DNA of 64,000 nucleotides, from positions 1 through 64,000 of the forward strand of contig SUXC01000004.1 of NCBI GenBank assembly GCA_015061165.1, read 5' to 3'. This document shows, in pieces, positions 43,315 through 54,179 of the stretch (positions are counted from its first letter, which is position 1; each line of letters starts with the position of its first letter). Source of the DNA: Bacteroidales bacterium. GTDB lineage: Bacteria; Bacteroidota; Bacteroidia; Bacteroidales; Paludibacteraceae. Made by a program: the position numbers and the translations under genes. Under the pieces are notes generated by a model. That model was not told the origin of the DNA and did not search any database. It saw nothing but the letters and a program-made list of their open reading frames with translations.

Positions 43315-46300
43315 TTAGGGTATTATAGTGTTGATTACTATTGCATGTTGCTTGTCAGCAATCCGCACGAGGTAATAACCTGTAGGTAATGTGATTTGCA
43401 TCTCTGTCGGTGCGCTAGGTGTAGCGTATATTACTCGTCCTAATGCATCAAATACTTGTACTCCTGCATCGGTTGGCAGGTTGTTGAGGAGGAGGTTCTT
43501 GCCATCTACAGCCACTTGGATAGTTGCATCGTCTACCCATTCCACGCTCGTTGCATTTTGTGGTATGAACGCCACTTGTAGTGCAAAGCGCTCATTATTG
43601 GTGCCCGCAGCAGTCACGAATGAATAGTCGGTGTGCAAGAGGTTGGTCTTTTCGTTGCGGTCGTAGTCGATGAGGTAGAGCGCGCTGATGTCAGTTGCAT
43701 TGTAGCGGTCTTCATCGAAAGCGATGGTGTATTCACCATCAGTAGGCGCACTATAGCCAAGTGGTATAGGTTGCTCCGCCAATGCCTGGTTGATAGCCAT
43801 GAAGGCGAGTTTGCCATCTTTGCCGATGGTGTAGAGATTGATACCGCTATTCTCGAACTTAGAGAGGTCGGCATTGAAGTCATACTCCTCGGTGAAGTTG
43901 TCGGCAATGAGCAATCCTGTGCGGTCGGTTTGGTCGTTGCCTGTGAGGATGATACCTGTGGTAATCTCTTTGGCTGCTTCTTGCTGTGCAGCGTAGTGGC
44001 GAGCAGGAAGTGAAGCGCGATTGCTTGCATTGAATGAAACGGCTCCATTTTCACCTGCCTGTACAAAGAAGGTGTTGAATGGATAGAGTTCTGCTTCGGA
44101 TACAGGCGTTTGCCAGTATGTCTTACCATCATCTGTTAGGGTAATATAACGATAGTTACCTGTATGCTCCCACACTCCTGTTTCTGGATTTTGGGTTAGC
44201 ATGCCCAAGAGTCCGCTGGTATGTTCATCTTCCATATTGCCATATTGAGCTAAGTATGGATTGCCTAAGAAGTTCCAGCCTGCATCATATGCATTTACTG
44301 CGGGGTGAGCATAGACATTTATTTGTTTGCCTGTTGTTTCACCCGTTATTAGGTCAATAACTTTAGGTTTGATAGGAATACGATGAATACCAAAGTTTTG
44401 ACGTTTAGATTCACCATTTACACTCACTTTTCGTGGTGCACCCCAGAATGTATAACCTTTGTACGGTTCGAGTGTAGCGGGTTCTTGAAGGTCTGTCCAT
44501 CCTTTTCTCGTTTCGGATGCACGCGCTTCACCATTGTACCATTGTAGGGCGAAACTTGCTTTGTTACCAGTTTTTAGATTGTCGCCATATATCTCGGCAG
44601 GGTAAAGAATATCCCGAGTGTCGGCTTGATATGGCAATGATAGTGCATAATAACGATCGTATGTGGTGAGATAATCGATATTAATATTACCAGTATTGAT
44701 ACTGCCGTTTAATACCAATTGAGGATACAATGCTTTATAATTGCCACTCTCCACCGCACCTACACGCATGGTAAGACTACTTACGCCAAAGCCTTTTTCG
44801 GATGGAATGACTAATTTACCACCACCGTAGATAGTCACATTGCGGAACTTATAAGGATCACTCTTTGACCCCGCAGCAGTCAGCATAGCATCTTTGAGGA
44901 TTACCAAGTCTGCTACTTTGGCTACTTCTTGGCGAGCCGCCACTGTGCTACCAGGTAGAAGTGCTAAATCGGTTTGAGCGCCACTTATTATATAAGGAAT
45001 AGGCAGTATCACTTTGTCTGTACCGATGGTGATGCTCAATCGTTGCGTTGGGTTGGCTGCCAAACCTGTTGCTGCGAGTTCGTAAACAGCGATGTCGCAT
45101 TGTGATTGTTCATCAGAAAGTTTGGTGTTTTGTGCGGCAGCACCATTTACGGATACGGATGCTGTTTGTGCTGGATCGCCGTTGTACATGACTACTATGC
45201 TATTCTCTTTCCACTCTACCACTTGCAACGCCGCTGGTGTGTAGCGATTTTGGATAGGCAGGAAGCGTACTTGCTCTACTGCTTTATTTTGAGCATGGAC
45301 ACCAAAGATAGTAGCGGTATTTACGGATAACTTTCTGCTTCTTTGTTCGTTGGTAAGTTGGTAAGTTTCAAGGTCGGTGGTCGTAGGTGTCCACTCGTAG
45401 AGACCTGGATTGGTACTATAGTAGTTGTTATATTGTGCATCAGTGAGCAGATAGTTTTCTTTTTCTGAACTACTTGCGTTCAACACCATCGCAGGTGAAG
45501 CATTATTGACAAATACCAAATTATCTCCATTCGCCACATAACGATCTTTGGTTGCATCGCTGCGTGATGCTTCATATACTCCACGCAATGACCAGTCTGC
45601 ATTGGCAGGAACGGCGGTAACGGTTGTTGGGTCTGCCATATCATCTACCTCTACTGGATACGCGGCAGGTGGTGTGGTAGAGTTGAGTCCTTGTGATGGG
45701 AGTGCGTACCACAGGTTTCCGACTTTGGCTACGATAGCGAAGGTAGCAGGGAGACTGCGGGCATAAATGCGATTCTTGATAGTATATGTCTTGTGCTCAT
45801 CATCGGTGATAGTAATGGTAGGATACTCCATCGTGTTTTCTGCAGTAGGTTTGTATGCAAAATGCAATTCAAATTGCTCGCTTGCTGCAGATGCTGTCAG
45901 TTGAGTTACCTCTGCTCCCGTATTGTCATAGAATGTGATATTTGGAGCAGCAACAGTAAATGTACAAGGCAGTTCAATATTGCGTGTTTCCAATGTCAAT
46001 GCACTTGTGGCTTTCACTTTCTGACCAGAAGCAGAAGTTACCATAGCCGTATTAGTGATACTGAAACCTTGTGAAAGAACAGGTTGTGTGGTATAAGTAG
46101 GATATGGACAGATACCTAAAGTAATATAACTATATGCTCCATTGCCTTCGTTACTTATTGCAGCATTGGTAAAATTCTTTCCTGTAGAAATATACATCAA
46201 TGCACGAGATGGAGAATCTTCGCACACCATTTTCCATAGTCCGTTAACGAGTGTAAAGTTCCATACTTTAGGTGTATGAGATAGAGAGAGATCATTATCA

Positions 46301-49300
46301 TTGTCATTAACAGCACCCAAATACTTACCTGTTTCGTCTTGGATATGGTATTGCATATTTCCTACATTGGTGAATGTCCAAGTGGTAGCATTGAAGCAGT
46401 TTTGCATTGAAGGCAATTCACCATTTTCGCCATCAAATGATGATGCATAATAGTAGTTAGCACCATCGTAGTAGTACATTAGCAATTCTGTGTCATCTGT
46501 TCCAGTGAATTCAACCTCTTCAGGCACGGCTTTATAATAAGCGTAGAAGGTGATGGATGAAGATTTGCCACTAACTGTGTAGTCCCCAGTGTAGTAAGTA
46601 AGAGGAATGTCAGAAGGCTCGGGTTGTTGTTCATCCTTCAGCCATCCCATAAATTCGTAGCCAGGGTATTCACAAGTAGGCAAAGTAATCACATCACCTC
46701 GGGATACTGTAAGTGGGTTAGTAGCAGGAGCATTATCTACAAAGTCTCCATTACCAGTTTCAAATATAATTTCTATTTCTTGATTGCAAAGAGGAGAAGC
46801 TACATAGGTAGAAGTAACAGCAGAAAGCATGTTAAATTCACTACCTGAAACGTTTACATCAATATTGATTGCGTAGTTGTCTCTGTCGGAGAAATACAAA
46901 TATTTGGGGTCATATGAGTAGGTCGATTGTAATTTGATTTTATCTCCTACAGTGTGGATTATCCAACCTTGGCTCTCACTTGGGGTACTACTTGTAGTAT
47001 TGAAGTAGCCATTGTAATATAAATACTCTCCTTTTTCTTCCATATACAGATAGTACCTCGTATCATCATTTGGATACATTTTTGTCTTGATGAAGGTCAC
47101 AGCATCGTCTTTTGTTATATTTGAATAACCTCTTAAAGGAGAATTACTATATTCATCAACATAGTATGTATTTCCATTGCTACCTTCAAACGACAACTTA
47201 AATGCGTTAGGATTTCCTTCATCTTGGATTTTATATACCGCATAGAGTGTGGTTGGTTGGGTTGGTTTGTAAGGAGAAGTCACGAGCGCAGGCTCTTCGA
47301 TTTCTCCGTTCCAATCTGTTGTTGCAACCGATGTCCAACCCACGAACTCGTATGGATCACAAGCGTTGGCTCCATCTAGCAATGTGATTGTTCCATTTAC
47401 CGTAGTTGGATGAGCAGTTTCTTCGTTGCCAGCATCGTTGAGGGTTACAATAGGTGCCCATTGTGCGTAGAGGGTGAGGTTCTGCGCAAGGGTGATGTTG
47501 GTTTGTTGATCTGTATAAGCAGTACCTGTTCCAGCAGATGTAGTGTTCCAACCTACAAATACATATCCTGTGCGTGTGAATTGATTAGCATTGAGTTGAG
47601 CAATCTTGTTGTTCTCATCTGCCTTTTGATTTGCCATTGTTCCTATACCGCCGTTGGCATGGAAAGAAATACTATATATTTGTTTCGTCCATTGCGCATA
47701 GAGGGTAACAGGAGAGGTCGCAGGTTCGTAAGTATCGCCTGCGCCACCAACTCGTGTACCACCAGTTTCAGCGGTGTACCAACCATTGAAATCATAACCA
47801 GTACGAGTGGCATCAGGCAGAGTAATTGTTTGATTGGTACAGTTGGTTGTGAATGACGCTGGTGAACCAGTACCGCCATTGTAGTTATAGTTGACTGTCT
47901 TTGCACCACTGAAAGGAGTTGCGGTTACGGTGTTAGAAACTACCTCGCAGTCGCCAACAGATACTACATAATATTGATATGAAGTACATTCTGTCAGTCC
48001 TGTGATAGTAGCAGTTGTTGTATTGACAGCGATATTATCTACTACAACAGCATCCGTTTCAGCATTGCGGACTTGCAGTTTGGTGATACCCGTTGTTGAG
48101 CTTGGGGCAGTCCATGTCAATGTCGCCGAATTAGCAGTAGTACCCGATACCGTCAAATTGGTCGCAGGTGCTAAAGCACAACAGGTGGTAACGTAGTTGG
48201 AGTAAGTGACATCTGGAACGTAGAGTGCTAAAGCATAATAGTCGTTTGACGTAGGAGTCTTGTTGCTATATGCATACCAATTACTCTCATTTGAATAGTA
48301 TTCAATTGCATAGTCATACTCTCCATCTTCATAATAGAATGTAAATGTATTTGTAGTATTTGTATTTTTAACCAATATCCAATCTTTAATGTTGCTATTC
48401 ATTAACAATGGTTTACAATAAGGGCTACTGGTTGCTCTTCCTTCATAACTAACAACATTCGTTCCTTTTTGGATTTTCCATGTGTCGCCATTTGCTACCA
48501 ATGTAAAAATCATATTGTCTGTAGCTGTAATCTTTCCATTAGATTCAGACCAAGTGGATGAGCCAAAAGCAGTGGAATATGTCATAAATTTGCTGCTTTT
48601 TGTGCTCGCTATAACGATTGATGTTCCATCGCTTAACTCATCAAGGGATGTCACTCGTTTAAAGTCGGTTGCACTACCTTCTGCTGTCGCAAATACTGCG
48701 TAGAAGGTTTTGTTTTCTGTGATTGTGAGTTCTTGTGCTTCAGTGAGAGTGGTAAAGAGGTCGGTTGGTGCTGGTTGTCCTTCAGCTGAACCGAGATTGC
48801 TTTCACTCCATCCTATGAAGGTGTCGGCACAATCACCGATTGCATTATTTGCAGGATTGTCTGGAATGGCTGTAATCTGACCATCAGTAACCATTGTCGT
48901 CGGATCACCTTCGGTGTACTCTTGTCCATTGACCATCCATTTTACCCAATATTGTCCTTCTTGCAAACAAACACGCTTGTAAAATTTGAGGGTTTGATTA
49001 GCGATAGCATTACCAGTATTAGCTGGATAATGACGCCATTCTTTATTTTGATAAACACCTATATATACACCATGAGTTTTATTTTTTAGATAGCCCCCCT
49101 CTATTGTAAATAAATAATTCTTACTTGTAGAATCATACGTACCTACTTTTACATTATATTGTGCAGCAGAACAATACAACCATATATTATGATTGTTATT
49201 AGGATAGAACACATAGCCATCAGTAGCACTGCCATCGATATTCCAAATACTATTGTTATGATCATTTGTTACTATAGCCTCATTACCAACTACACTAATT

Positions 49301-52300
49301 GATTGTGCAGGTGGATATGCGGAACCTCCTTTGCTATGATCCAATGTATAAGTGCCATTGGTTGTACTCATTGTTACCACCACTTCATCTTCAGGTTGAA
49401 TATCTCCAATCTCTGTTTCTACCCATATACAGTTTTCCCAGATAGCAGTATATGCGGCAGCAGCAGCAGGCATAGTGGAAGGAACTTCAGGATTCCAACC
49501 GATAAAGGTAAGACCAGATTTTGTTACGGTCGGAGCCGTCAATGGTGCACCAAACTTTACAGAACCAGCAGTTGTTCCAGCTTTGGTAATTTCACCGCCT
49601 GCCAAATTCCATGCAAGGATATAAGAATTACGAGTATATTTATATTCTACTACGGTGCTTCCGTCCGCAGCAATAGTAACCGTTTGTGTAGAAGGAGCCG
49701 TAAAACCAGTATAATCCTTAACGTCAGGAGTTACGGTTGCTGCTGTTGTACCTGTTAGGTTTTCAATTTCAGTAGGCGTAGTAGGATATGTACCATCTAT
49801 ATTTTCTTGATAGTGCTCAACCGTATATGCTGTATTGGTGTTTGCAGTCCATTGAGCATAAAGAGTGATGTCGGAGGTAACAACATCATTTGCGAAGTCC
49901 CAAGCATTTGTACATCCTGCCTCGGTGTACCATCCACCAAAGGTGTAGCCAGTGGCGGTAGGGGCTGTAGGTTGGCTTGCTTTTTCACCGTCTGTAATAC
50001 ACTGGTTTTCAGGTGCTGTACCATGACCGTTGGCGTTGAAAGATACGGTGTGGTTAGGGATGTAGGTGGTCCAATCTCCATAAAACGTGCTCCAAGTTGT
50101 TGTAAAATCGTTCCACGAACCACTTGGAACAGTCAAAAGATTGTTGCCATTTGTCGGTATTGTCAAGTCTCCAGATTGATTCCATTTTGCATCCCAACTA
50201 TTTGTGGTGTTTTCTGGATTCATACGACAGAAAATGACTTTTGGATATTCCTTGTCAGTAGGTTTTAAGCACATCCATGTGTTTTCTGCTATTTTTGCAT
50301 CCAATTTATACATACTATACCAAGTTTCTCCATTATCAAAGAAGTATGCTGCAAAACGAGCATTTTTTTCGTTCCAGTTGCTATTAGGTACTAAGAATAG
50401 ATGCGTTGAGTTAGGTTTTGTCCTGTCATACATCACCTTATTGTCTGTTGGAACAACTAAATCTATAGTTTTGTTCCAATAGTTTTCGAAACTTGTTACA
50501 TAATCACTATATCTAATAAATATAAGCGAAGTGTGTCCTGTGCTGATTTCTGCACTATATATACCACCACAATCAACATCTTCCATCGGCGTAAAGGTGG
50601 CATCATCAGTCCCTCCCCATGAGTAAATGGTAAATTTAGCATTGTCAGCAACCCAATAATCCGTTCCAGGATTAAAATAGATAGTTTGCTTGGACGGATA
50701 GGTAACGCTAATAGTAGGATTAGATTCGTCTGTATAATCCAGTGTAAAGATATATGTACCTGTAATAGTTGTTTGCAATGTAACATTATTACCCATACTT
50801 TCTTGCATAGTCCAACCAGTGCAATTATTAGAAGTCATGGTTGGGTTAGCACCTGTGTTACCATAATAGACACTACCATCGTGCACCTTGAACTGATATG
50901 ATGAGTTTCCATTCAATGTGGTTGAATATGTAGCGGTCTTGTTTTCTCCTTTTGCAAAGACGAAATCAGTAGTCCAATTATCTTCTGGATCTGTCAGACC
51001 ACGGAGACGATACATCTTGACGGTGTAGTTGTTGCTTGCGGAGCAAATACCATTGCTAACAGTGCAGGTGTAGTTGCCAGCATCCGAAATGGTACAATTA
51101 TTGATGGTGAGTGTAGCGGTTGTTTGATTATTGATAACTTGATCGCCCTTCTTCCATTCATATGTAGCATCAGTTGCGATATTGTCACCGCTCACAGTCA
51201 ATACGATGTCATCACCTTCGAAGCGAATATACTCGCCAGTGATTTTTACATTTGTTGGTGCAGCACACTCCCATTGTGCGTAGAGGGTAAATGTTTCATC
51301 AGTTTTATCCCAATCCTTGGCACTTGTTCCGTCTGCATTGTAATACTGCGTACCACCTGATGCTGCTGTGAAGTAACCTTGGAAGGTATAACCAGTACGA
51401 GTAGGTAGTGTGATGAGAGTAGGCATTGCCTCTCCCTTTGTAGCGGTTACAGAAGGTGTACCACCAGTACCTCCATTTGGGTCCAAAGAAACGAGCGTTT
51501 CGGTGCTACAAGTGGTAATGTAGTCATAGTAGGCGGTAGTATATGAAGATGTCTGTTCATACCAAGTTAAATCAGTTTGGGTTCCCGTGTAGCAACGCAT
51601 ATACGCATTGGAATTATTCTTTTGTAATTCTCTACTTGTGTAGGAAACGCTATATAAGTGAGCAGTATTATCAGCCCAAGAAATAGTCCATTTTTGATTA
51701 TTTCCAGTTACAGATGTAGTACGACTCACTGTGTTACTATTTGAAGCCAATGTTAGATACCCCTTCCCATTCAAACTAACTGTATAATAACTACCACTTT
51801 TTTCGATAGTTACTGTGTATTCATCGGTAACTCCAGTTAATGTATTGTCATTAACGGATAAGCCTGCAGTAGAAAACTTAGTTGCGTTTCCTGCTGTACT
51901 AGATGTTGAGTAATCTAATACATATTCTAATGCGGTGAGAACATATACTCCACTCCAGTCAGTTTTAGAACTAGTGACTTTCTCCCAAGATGTTCCACCA
52001 GGAACGCTTTCCTCTCTTGCAAACACGGCATAAACAGCATAATTTTCACTTGGCATGACATCGCTGTCAGTCAAAAATGTTGGTTCAGTGTTAGTTTTTT
52101 CGGTAATCTCGGTAGTGGTCCAACCAACAAATTTGGTGCTTGTTGCATCACAGGAAACTGGTGTTTCCAATACACTTAACGCTTCTAACAAGTTGGCTCC
52201 TTCTTCTACTTGCAAAGTACCAGAAGTTTCACCAGACTGATATGTCAGCGTATATTCTTGTTTTGGTGTAGCAGATTCGTAGGTGACAACAATTTGGGTA

Positions 52301-52698
52301 ATACGTGCTTGCGATTTTGCTGTAGCCGACCAACTATTCGTAGATAACCCCGTATATGATGTTTCAAATCCTCCAGTGTTAGTTCCGCTAAATGTAAAGG
52401 AAATAGCCGTTATATTGCCAACGGATGAAGAAATTGTAAAAGTACCATCAGTGTAGACTCTATAATTTGAGCCATTTCCGAGAACACCATTAGAAGAACT
52501 GATGGTAAATCCATATTTTGTAAAGGTATCACCATCCGATATTCCATTGGCTGTGATTGAACCTTTATCGGTGCTAGGCAAAAATTTTTGTTCCGCACCC
52601 CACACCTGTCCTATCCCGACCGTGAGAAGGAGGGTTAATACCATTGCAAGGCGTTTGCCTAATGCACTTGCTTGATTGAAAAGTAGATTTTGTTTCAT
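43315..52698 (-). CDS. Giant surface protein with InlB/FN3/Ig-like repeats and T9SS tail
   Basis: A 3127-residue exported protein. ATG at 52698 gives a signal peptide (VLTLLLTVGIGQVWGAEQ); longer frames read through an intergenic repeat. Many Listeria-Bacteroides (InlB B-type) repeats occur, recognised by TGYTFxGWYT...TLYAQW units. There is an Ig-like unit (TYEWKKGDQVINNQTTATL ... DAGNYTCTVSNG), a FN3-like unit (PATNLTVSGTTANSATLTW) and a MucBP-like unit (YTVEHYQENIDGTYP). The last 75 or so residues (VQVFDALGRVIYA ... GYYLVRIADKQ) form a type A T9SS sorting domain. It should be secreted by T9SS and attached to the surface, probably as an adhesin or binding protein. Its N-terminal module is related to the 54.5-kb gene. 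Confidence 0.88.
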   Translation of the reverse strand: MKQNLLFNQASALGKRLAMVLTLLLTVGIGQVWGAEQKFLPSTDKGSITANGISDGDTFTKYGFTISSSNGVLGNGSNYRVYTDGTFTISSSVGNITAISFTFSGTNTGGFETSYTGLSTNSWSATAKSQARITQIVVTYESATPKQEYTLTYQSGETSGTLQVEEGANLLEALSVLETPVSCDATSTKFVGWTTTEITEKTNTEPTFLTDSDVMPSENYAVYAVFAREESVPGGTSWEKVTSSKTDWSGVYVLTALEYVLDYSTSSTAGNATKFSTAGLSVNDNTLTGVTDEYTVTIEKSGSYYTVSLNGKGYLTLASNSNTVSRTTSVTGNNQKWTISWADNTAHLYSVSYTSRELQKNNSNAYMRCYTGTQTDLTWYEQTSSYTTAYYDYITTCSTETLVSLDPNGGTGGTPSVTATKGEAMPTLITLPTRTGYTFQGYFTAASGGTQYYNADGTSAKDWDKTDETFTLYAQWECAAPTNVKITGEYIRFEGDDIVLTVSGDNIATDATYEWKKGDQVINNQTTATLTINNCTISDAGNYTCTVSNGICSASNNYTVKMYRLRGLTDPEDNWTTDFVFAKGENKTATYSTTLNGNSSYQFKVHDGSVYYGNTGANPTMTSNNCTGWTMQESMGNNVTLQTTITGTYIFTLDYTDESNPTISVTYPSKQTIYFNPGTDYWVADNAKFTIYSWGGTDDATFTPMEDVDCGGIYSAEISTGHTSLIFIRYSDYVTSFENYWNKTIDLVVPTDNKVMYDRTKPNSTHLFLVPNSNWNEKNARFAAYFFDNGETWYSMYKLDAKIAENTWMCLKPTDKEYPKVIFCRMNPENTTNSWDAKWNQSGDLTIPTNGNNLLTVPSGSWNDFTTTWSTFYGDWTTYIPNHTVSFNANGHGTAPENQCITDGEKASQPTAPTATGYTFGGWYTEAGCTNAWDFANDVVTSDITLYAQWTANTNTAYTVEHYQENIDGTYPTTPTEIENLTGTTAATVTPDVKDYTGFTAPSTQTVTIAADGSTVVEYKYTRNSYILAWNLAGGEITKAGTTAGSVKFGAPLTAPTVTKSGLTFIGWNPEVPSTMPAAAAAYTAIWENCIWVETEIGDIQPEDEVVVTMSTTNGTYTLDHSKGGSAYPPAQSISVVGNEAIVTNDHNNSIWNIDGSATDGYVFYPNNNHNIWLYCSAAQYNVKVGTYDSTSKNYLFTIEGGYLKNKTHGVYIGVYQNKEWRHYPANTGNAIANQTLKFYKRVCLQEGQYWVKWMVNGQEYTEGDPTTMVTDGQITAIPDNPANNAIGDCADTFIGWSESNLGSAEGQPAPTDLFTTLTEAQELTITENKTFYAVFATAEGSATDFKRVTSLDELSDGTSIVIASTKSSKFMTYSTAFGSSTWSESNGKITATDNMIFTLVANGDTWKIQKGTNVVSYEGRATSSPYCKPLLMNSNIKDWILVKNTNTTNTFTFYYEDGEYDYAIEYYSNESNWYAYSNKTPTSNDYYALALYVPDVTYSNYVTTCCALAPATNLTVSGTTANSATLTWTAPSSTTGITKLQVRNAETDAVVVDNIAVNTTTATITGLTECTSYQYYVVSVGDCEVVSNTVTATPFSGAKTVNYNYNGGTGSPASFTTNCTNQTITLPDATRTGYDFNGWYTAETGGTRVGGAGDTYEPATSPVTLYAQWTKQIYSISFHANGGIGTMANQKADENNKIAQLNANQFTRTGYVFVGWNTTSAGTGTAYTDQQTNITLAQNLTLYAQWAPIVTLNDAGNEETAHPTTVNGTITLLDGANACDPYEFVGWTSVATTDWNGEIEEPALVTSPYKPTQPTTLYAVYKIQDEGNPNAFKLSFEGSNGNTYYVDEYSNSPLRGYSNITKDDAVTFIKTKMYPNDDTRYYLYMEEKGEYLYYNGYFNTTSSTPSESQGWIIHTVGDKIKLQSTYSYDPKYLYFSDRDNYAINIDVNVSGSEFNMLSAVTSTYVASPLCNQEIEIIFETGNGDFVDNAPATNPLTVSRGDVITLPTCEYPGYEFMGWLKDEQQPEPSDIPLTYYTGDYTVSGKSSSITFYAYYKAVPEEVEFTGTDDTELLMYYYDGANYYYASSFDGENGELPSMQNCFNATTWTFTNVGNMQYHIQDETGKYLGAVNDNDNDLSLSHTPKVWNFTLVNGLWKMVCEDSPSRALMYISTGKNFTNAAISNEGNGAYSYITLGICPYPTYTTQPVLSQGFSITNTAMVTSASGQKVKATSALTLETRNIELPCTFTVAAPNITFYDNTGAEVTQLTASAASEQFELHFAYKPTAENTMEYPTITITDDEHKTYTIKNRIYARSLPATFAIVAKVGNLWYALPSQGLNSTTPPAAYPVEVDDMADPTTVTAVPANADWSLRGVYEASRSDATKDRYVANGDNLVFVNNASPAMVLNASSSEKENYLLTDAQYNNYYSTNPGLYEWTPTTTDLETYQLTNEQRSRKLSVNTATIFGVHAQNKAVEQVRFLPIQNRYTPAALQVVEWKENSIVVMYNGDPAQTASVSVNGAAAQNTKLSDEQSQCDIAVYELAATGLAANPTQRLSITIGTDKVILPIPYIISGAQTDLALLPGSTVAARQEVAKVADLVILKDAMLTAAGSKSDPYKFRNVTIYGGGKLVIPSEKGFGVSSLTMRVGAVESGNYKALYPQLVLNGSINTGNINIDYLTTYDRYYALSLPYQADTRDILYPAEIYGDNLKTGNKASFALQWYNGEARASETRKGWTDLQEPATLEPYKGYTFWGAPRKVSVNGESKRQNFGIHRIPIKPKVIDLITGETTGKQINVYAHPAVNAYDAGWNFLGNPYLAQYGNMEDEHTSGLLGMLTQNPETGVWEHTGNYRYITLTDDGKTYWQTPVSEAELYPFNTFFVQAGENGAVSFNASNRASLPARHYAAQQEAAKEITTGIILTGNDQTDRTGLLIADNFTEEYDFNADLSKFENSGINLYTIGKDGKLAFMAINQALAEQPIPLGYSAPTDGEYTIAFDEDRYNATDISALYLIDYDRNEKTNLLHTDYSFVTAAGTNNERFALQVAFIPQNATSVEWVDDATIQVAVDGKNLLLNNLPTDAGVQVFDALGRVIYATPSAPTEMQITLPTGYYLVRIADKQHAIVINTIIP

Positions 52699-52789
52699 AT
52701 CAATATGATTTAAATTATTATCGTATATATCGTTTGTCGCCAAAGCGACGAATAGGCATATATTTTCGAACTTCGGTTCGATATTGGGG

Positions 52790-52834
52790 TCCCCGCGAAC
52801 CTCATGGGTGAGTGGGGAGAGCGGAGGCACATGT
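52790..52834. repeat. Second copy of the GGGGTCCCCG/GAGTGGGGA element
   Basis: GGGGTCCCCGCGAACCTCAT, then GGGTGAGTGGGGAGAG. It corresponds to the inserted block at 6876-6919, with changes such as GAGCCTC/GAACCTC and CGTGGGC/CATGGGT. Just before it is TCGAAC-TTCG-GTTCGA, a 6-bp stem with a UUCG loop (52776-52791). The 52699-53067 gap holds this repeat, a promoter and the left direct repeat. Confidence 0.6.
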
Positions 52835-52940
52835 CGCCTAATGATGCAAGCATCAGTCTTTGCGACCATGTTGCCGAACGCGAAAGTGATCTTTGAAATG
52901 TTGAAAATGACTGATATAAATGTATTTTTGTATAAAAAAC

Positions 52941-52971
52941 TTGCACAATTGAAAAAAATATACTACCTTTG
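52941..52971 (+). promoter_or_regulatory. Promoter of the AAA ATPase gene
   Basis: TTG at 52941-52943, 20-bp spacer, TACCTTTG at 52964-52971. Confidence 0.75.
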
Positions 52972-53011
52972 CGAAAATTTTCGGATGAACCTATGCGAAC
53001 TTTTTCGATGC

Positions 53012-53033
53012 GAACTTTTTCGCATAGCGCAAT
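53012..53033 (+). repeat. Left direct repeat flanking the ATPase gene
   Basis: GCGAACTTTTTCGCATAGCG followed by CA. An extra partial copy is at 52995-53009 (ATGCGAACTTTTTCG), so CTATGCGAA and TTCGCATAG also form a 9-bp inverted repeat. The right copy follows the gene at 54158-54179. Confidence 0.7.
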
Positions 53034-53067
53034 AATAAGTAGTTAAACCATTGTAATACTTCGTTTT

Positions 53068-54150
53068 ATGGCAAATAAATTTTCTTACGGAACCCTCGCT
53101 AAAGGTGAGTTTTTTACTGATAGAAAAAGCGAACTATTGCGAATGAAGCAGTTCTTGGATAGCGAAAATCACCTCGTTTTAATCAGCCCACGCCGTTATG
53201 GCAAAAGCAGTTTGGTCAAAAAATGCGTGGAAGAGGTAGGTCGTCCCTACATTTGGTTGGACTTGCAGTATGTTGTATCCGTTGCTTCGTTTACCACGCA
53301 ACTGCTAAAGGCGATTTTGGCGCAATATCCGTTAGAAAGACTGCGATATGAACTTCGCCATTTTCGCATTATGCCGACTATCACACTCAATCCTATTACC
53401 AATGAGTGCCAATTCGGTTTTCAACCATCCGAATCTGCCGATAATACCATGCTTGAGGATGTGATGGCTTTGCTGCAAAAGTTGAGTACTCCCGAAAAGA
53501 AACTGATTATCATCTTCGATGAGTTTCAGGAAGTACTTAAAATCAGCAAAGACTTAGACAAACAATTGCGTTCTATCATACAACTTCAGAGTGGACTAAA
53601 CTATATATTCATGGGCAGCCAAGAAGGTATGATGCTTGAGATTTTCGAACGGAAGAAATCGCCATTCTATCACTTTGGCGGACTTATGCGACTCAGTAAG
53701 ATTCCTTATGAAGATTTCTTTCAATTCGTTTTTGAGCGTCTGCCAGAAACCCCTAATAAAGAGGATATTACGCGCGAGATTTTGTCTTTTTCATCTTGCC
53801 ACCCATATTACACTCAGCAATTGGCTTTTGAAGTCTCGAATCAGATAGAGGCGAATGCCATACAATTAGATGTGGTCAAACATGCTATTCAAGCTGTTTT
53901 GCAGGCGCATGACCTCAATTATGAGCGTTTATGGGAAAACTTTAACAATACGGACAAAAGTACATTGTTGCAATTATCCAATAGAGAGAACCCGTTGAAT
54001 AATAGGGCAGTAGCTTCGAGTACAGCGTTTAGTTCTCTCAAACGTTTGGTCAAAAGTGGGGTAATAATCCGCACGGATGAGTATATGTTGGAGGACCCAT
54101 TCTTCTGCGAGTGGCTGAGAATGAAGCAGAATCCATCACGAATATATTAA
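53068..54150 (+). CDS. AAA ATPase of the ATPase_2/DUF-type accessory family
   Basis: A 360-residue ATPase like those grouped as archaeal-type ATPases. Motifs: SPRRYGKSSL (Walker A, about 40-49), LIIIFDEFQE (Walker B), GSQEGMM (sensor), and a C-terminal winged-helix-like part (RLVKSGVIIRTDEYMLEDP). Genes of this type are frequent in accessory regions of Bacteroidetes; their role is unclear. It has its own promoter and is framed by direct repeats, as if it were a small cassette placed between two surface-protein genes. No nuclease domain is fused to it. Confidence 0.8.
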   Translation: MANKFSYGTLAKGEFFTDRKSELLRMKQFLDSENHLVLISPRRYGKSSLVKKCVEEVGRPYIWLDLQYVVSVASFTTQLLKAILAQYPLERLRYELRHFRIMPTITLNPITNECQFGFQPSESADNTMLEDVMALLQKLSTPEKKLIIIFDEFQEVLKISKDLDKQLRSIIQLQSGLNYIFMGSQEGMMLEIFERKKSPFYHFGGLMRLSKIPYEDFFQFVFERLPETPNKEDITREILSFSSCHPYYTQQLAFEVSNQIEANAIQLDVVKHAIQAVLQAHDLNYERLWENFNNTDKSTLLQLSNRENPLNNRAVASSTAFSSLKRLVKSGVIIRTDEYMLEDPFFCEWLRMKQNPSRIY

Positions 54151-54157
54151 TCACTCG

Positions 54158-54179
54158 CGCGAACTTTTTCGCATAGTGC
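54158..54179 (+). repeat. Right direct repeat flanking the ATPase gene
   Basis: GCGAACTTTTTCGCATAGTG followed by CA, one difference from the left copy. The following gap to 54515 contains hairpins (ATGCC-GTGT-GGCAT), a CCCTCAC/GAGGG block (54289-54338), and an 11-bp tandem (CCCTTGCCGAA/CCCTTACCGAA, 54431-54452). Confidence 0.7.

Noticed and set aside
52699..52869. N-terminal extension of the giant surface protein
   Set aside because: The extra 57 codons read through the dispersed intergenic repeat, and the signal peptide begins only after the ATG at 52698.
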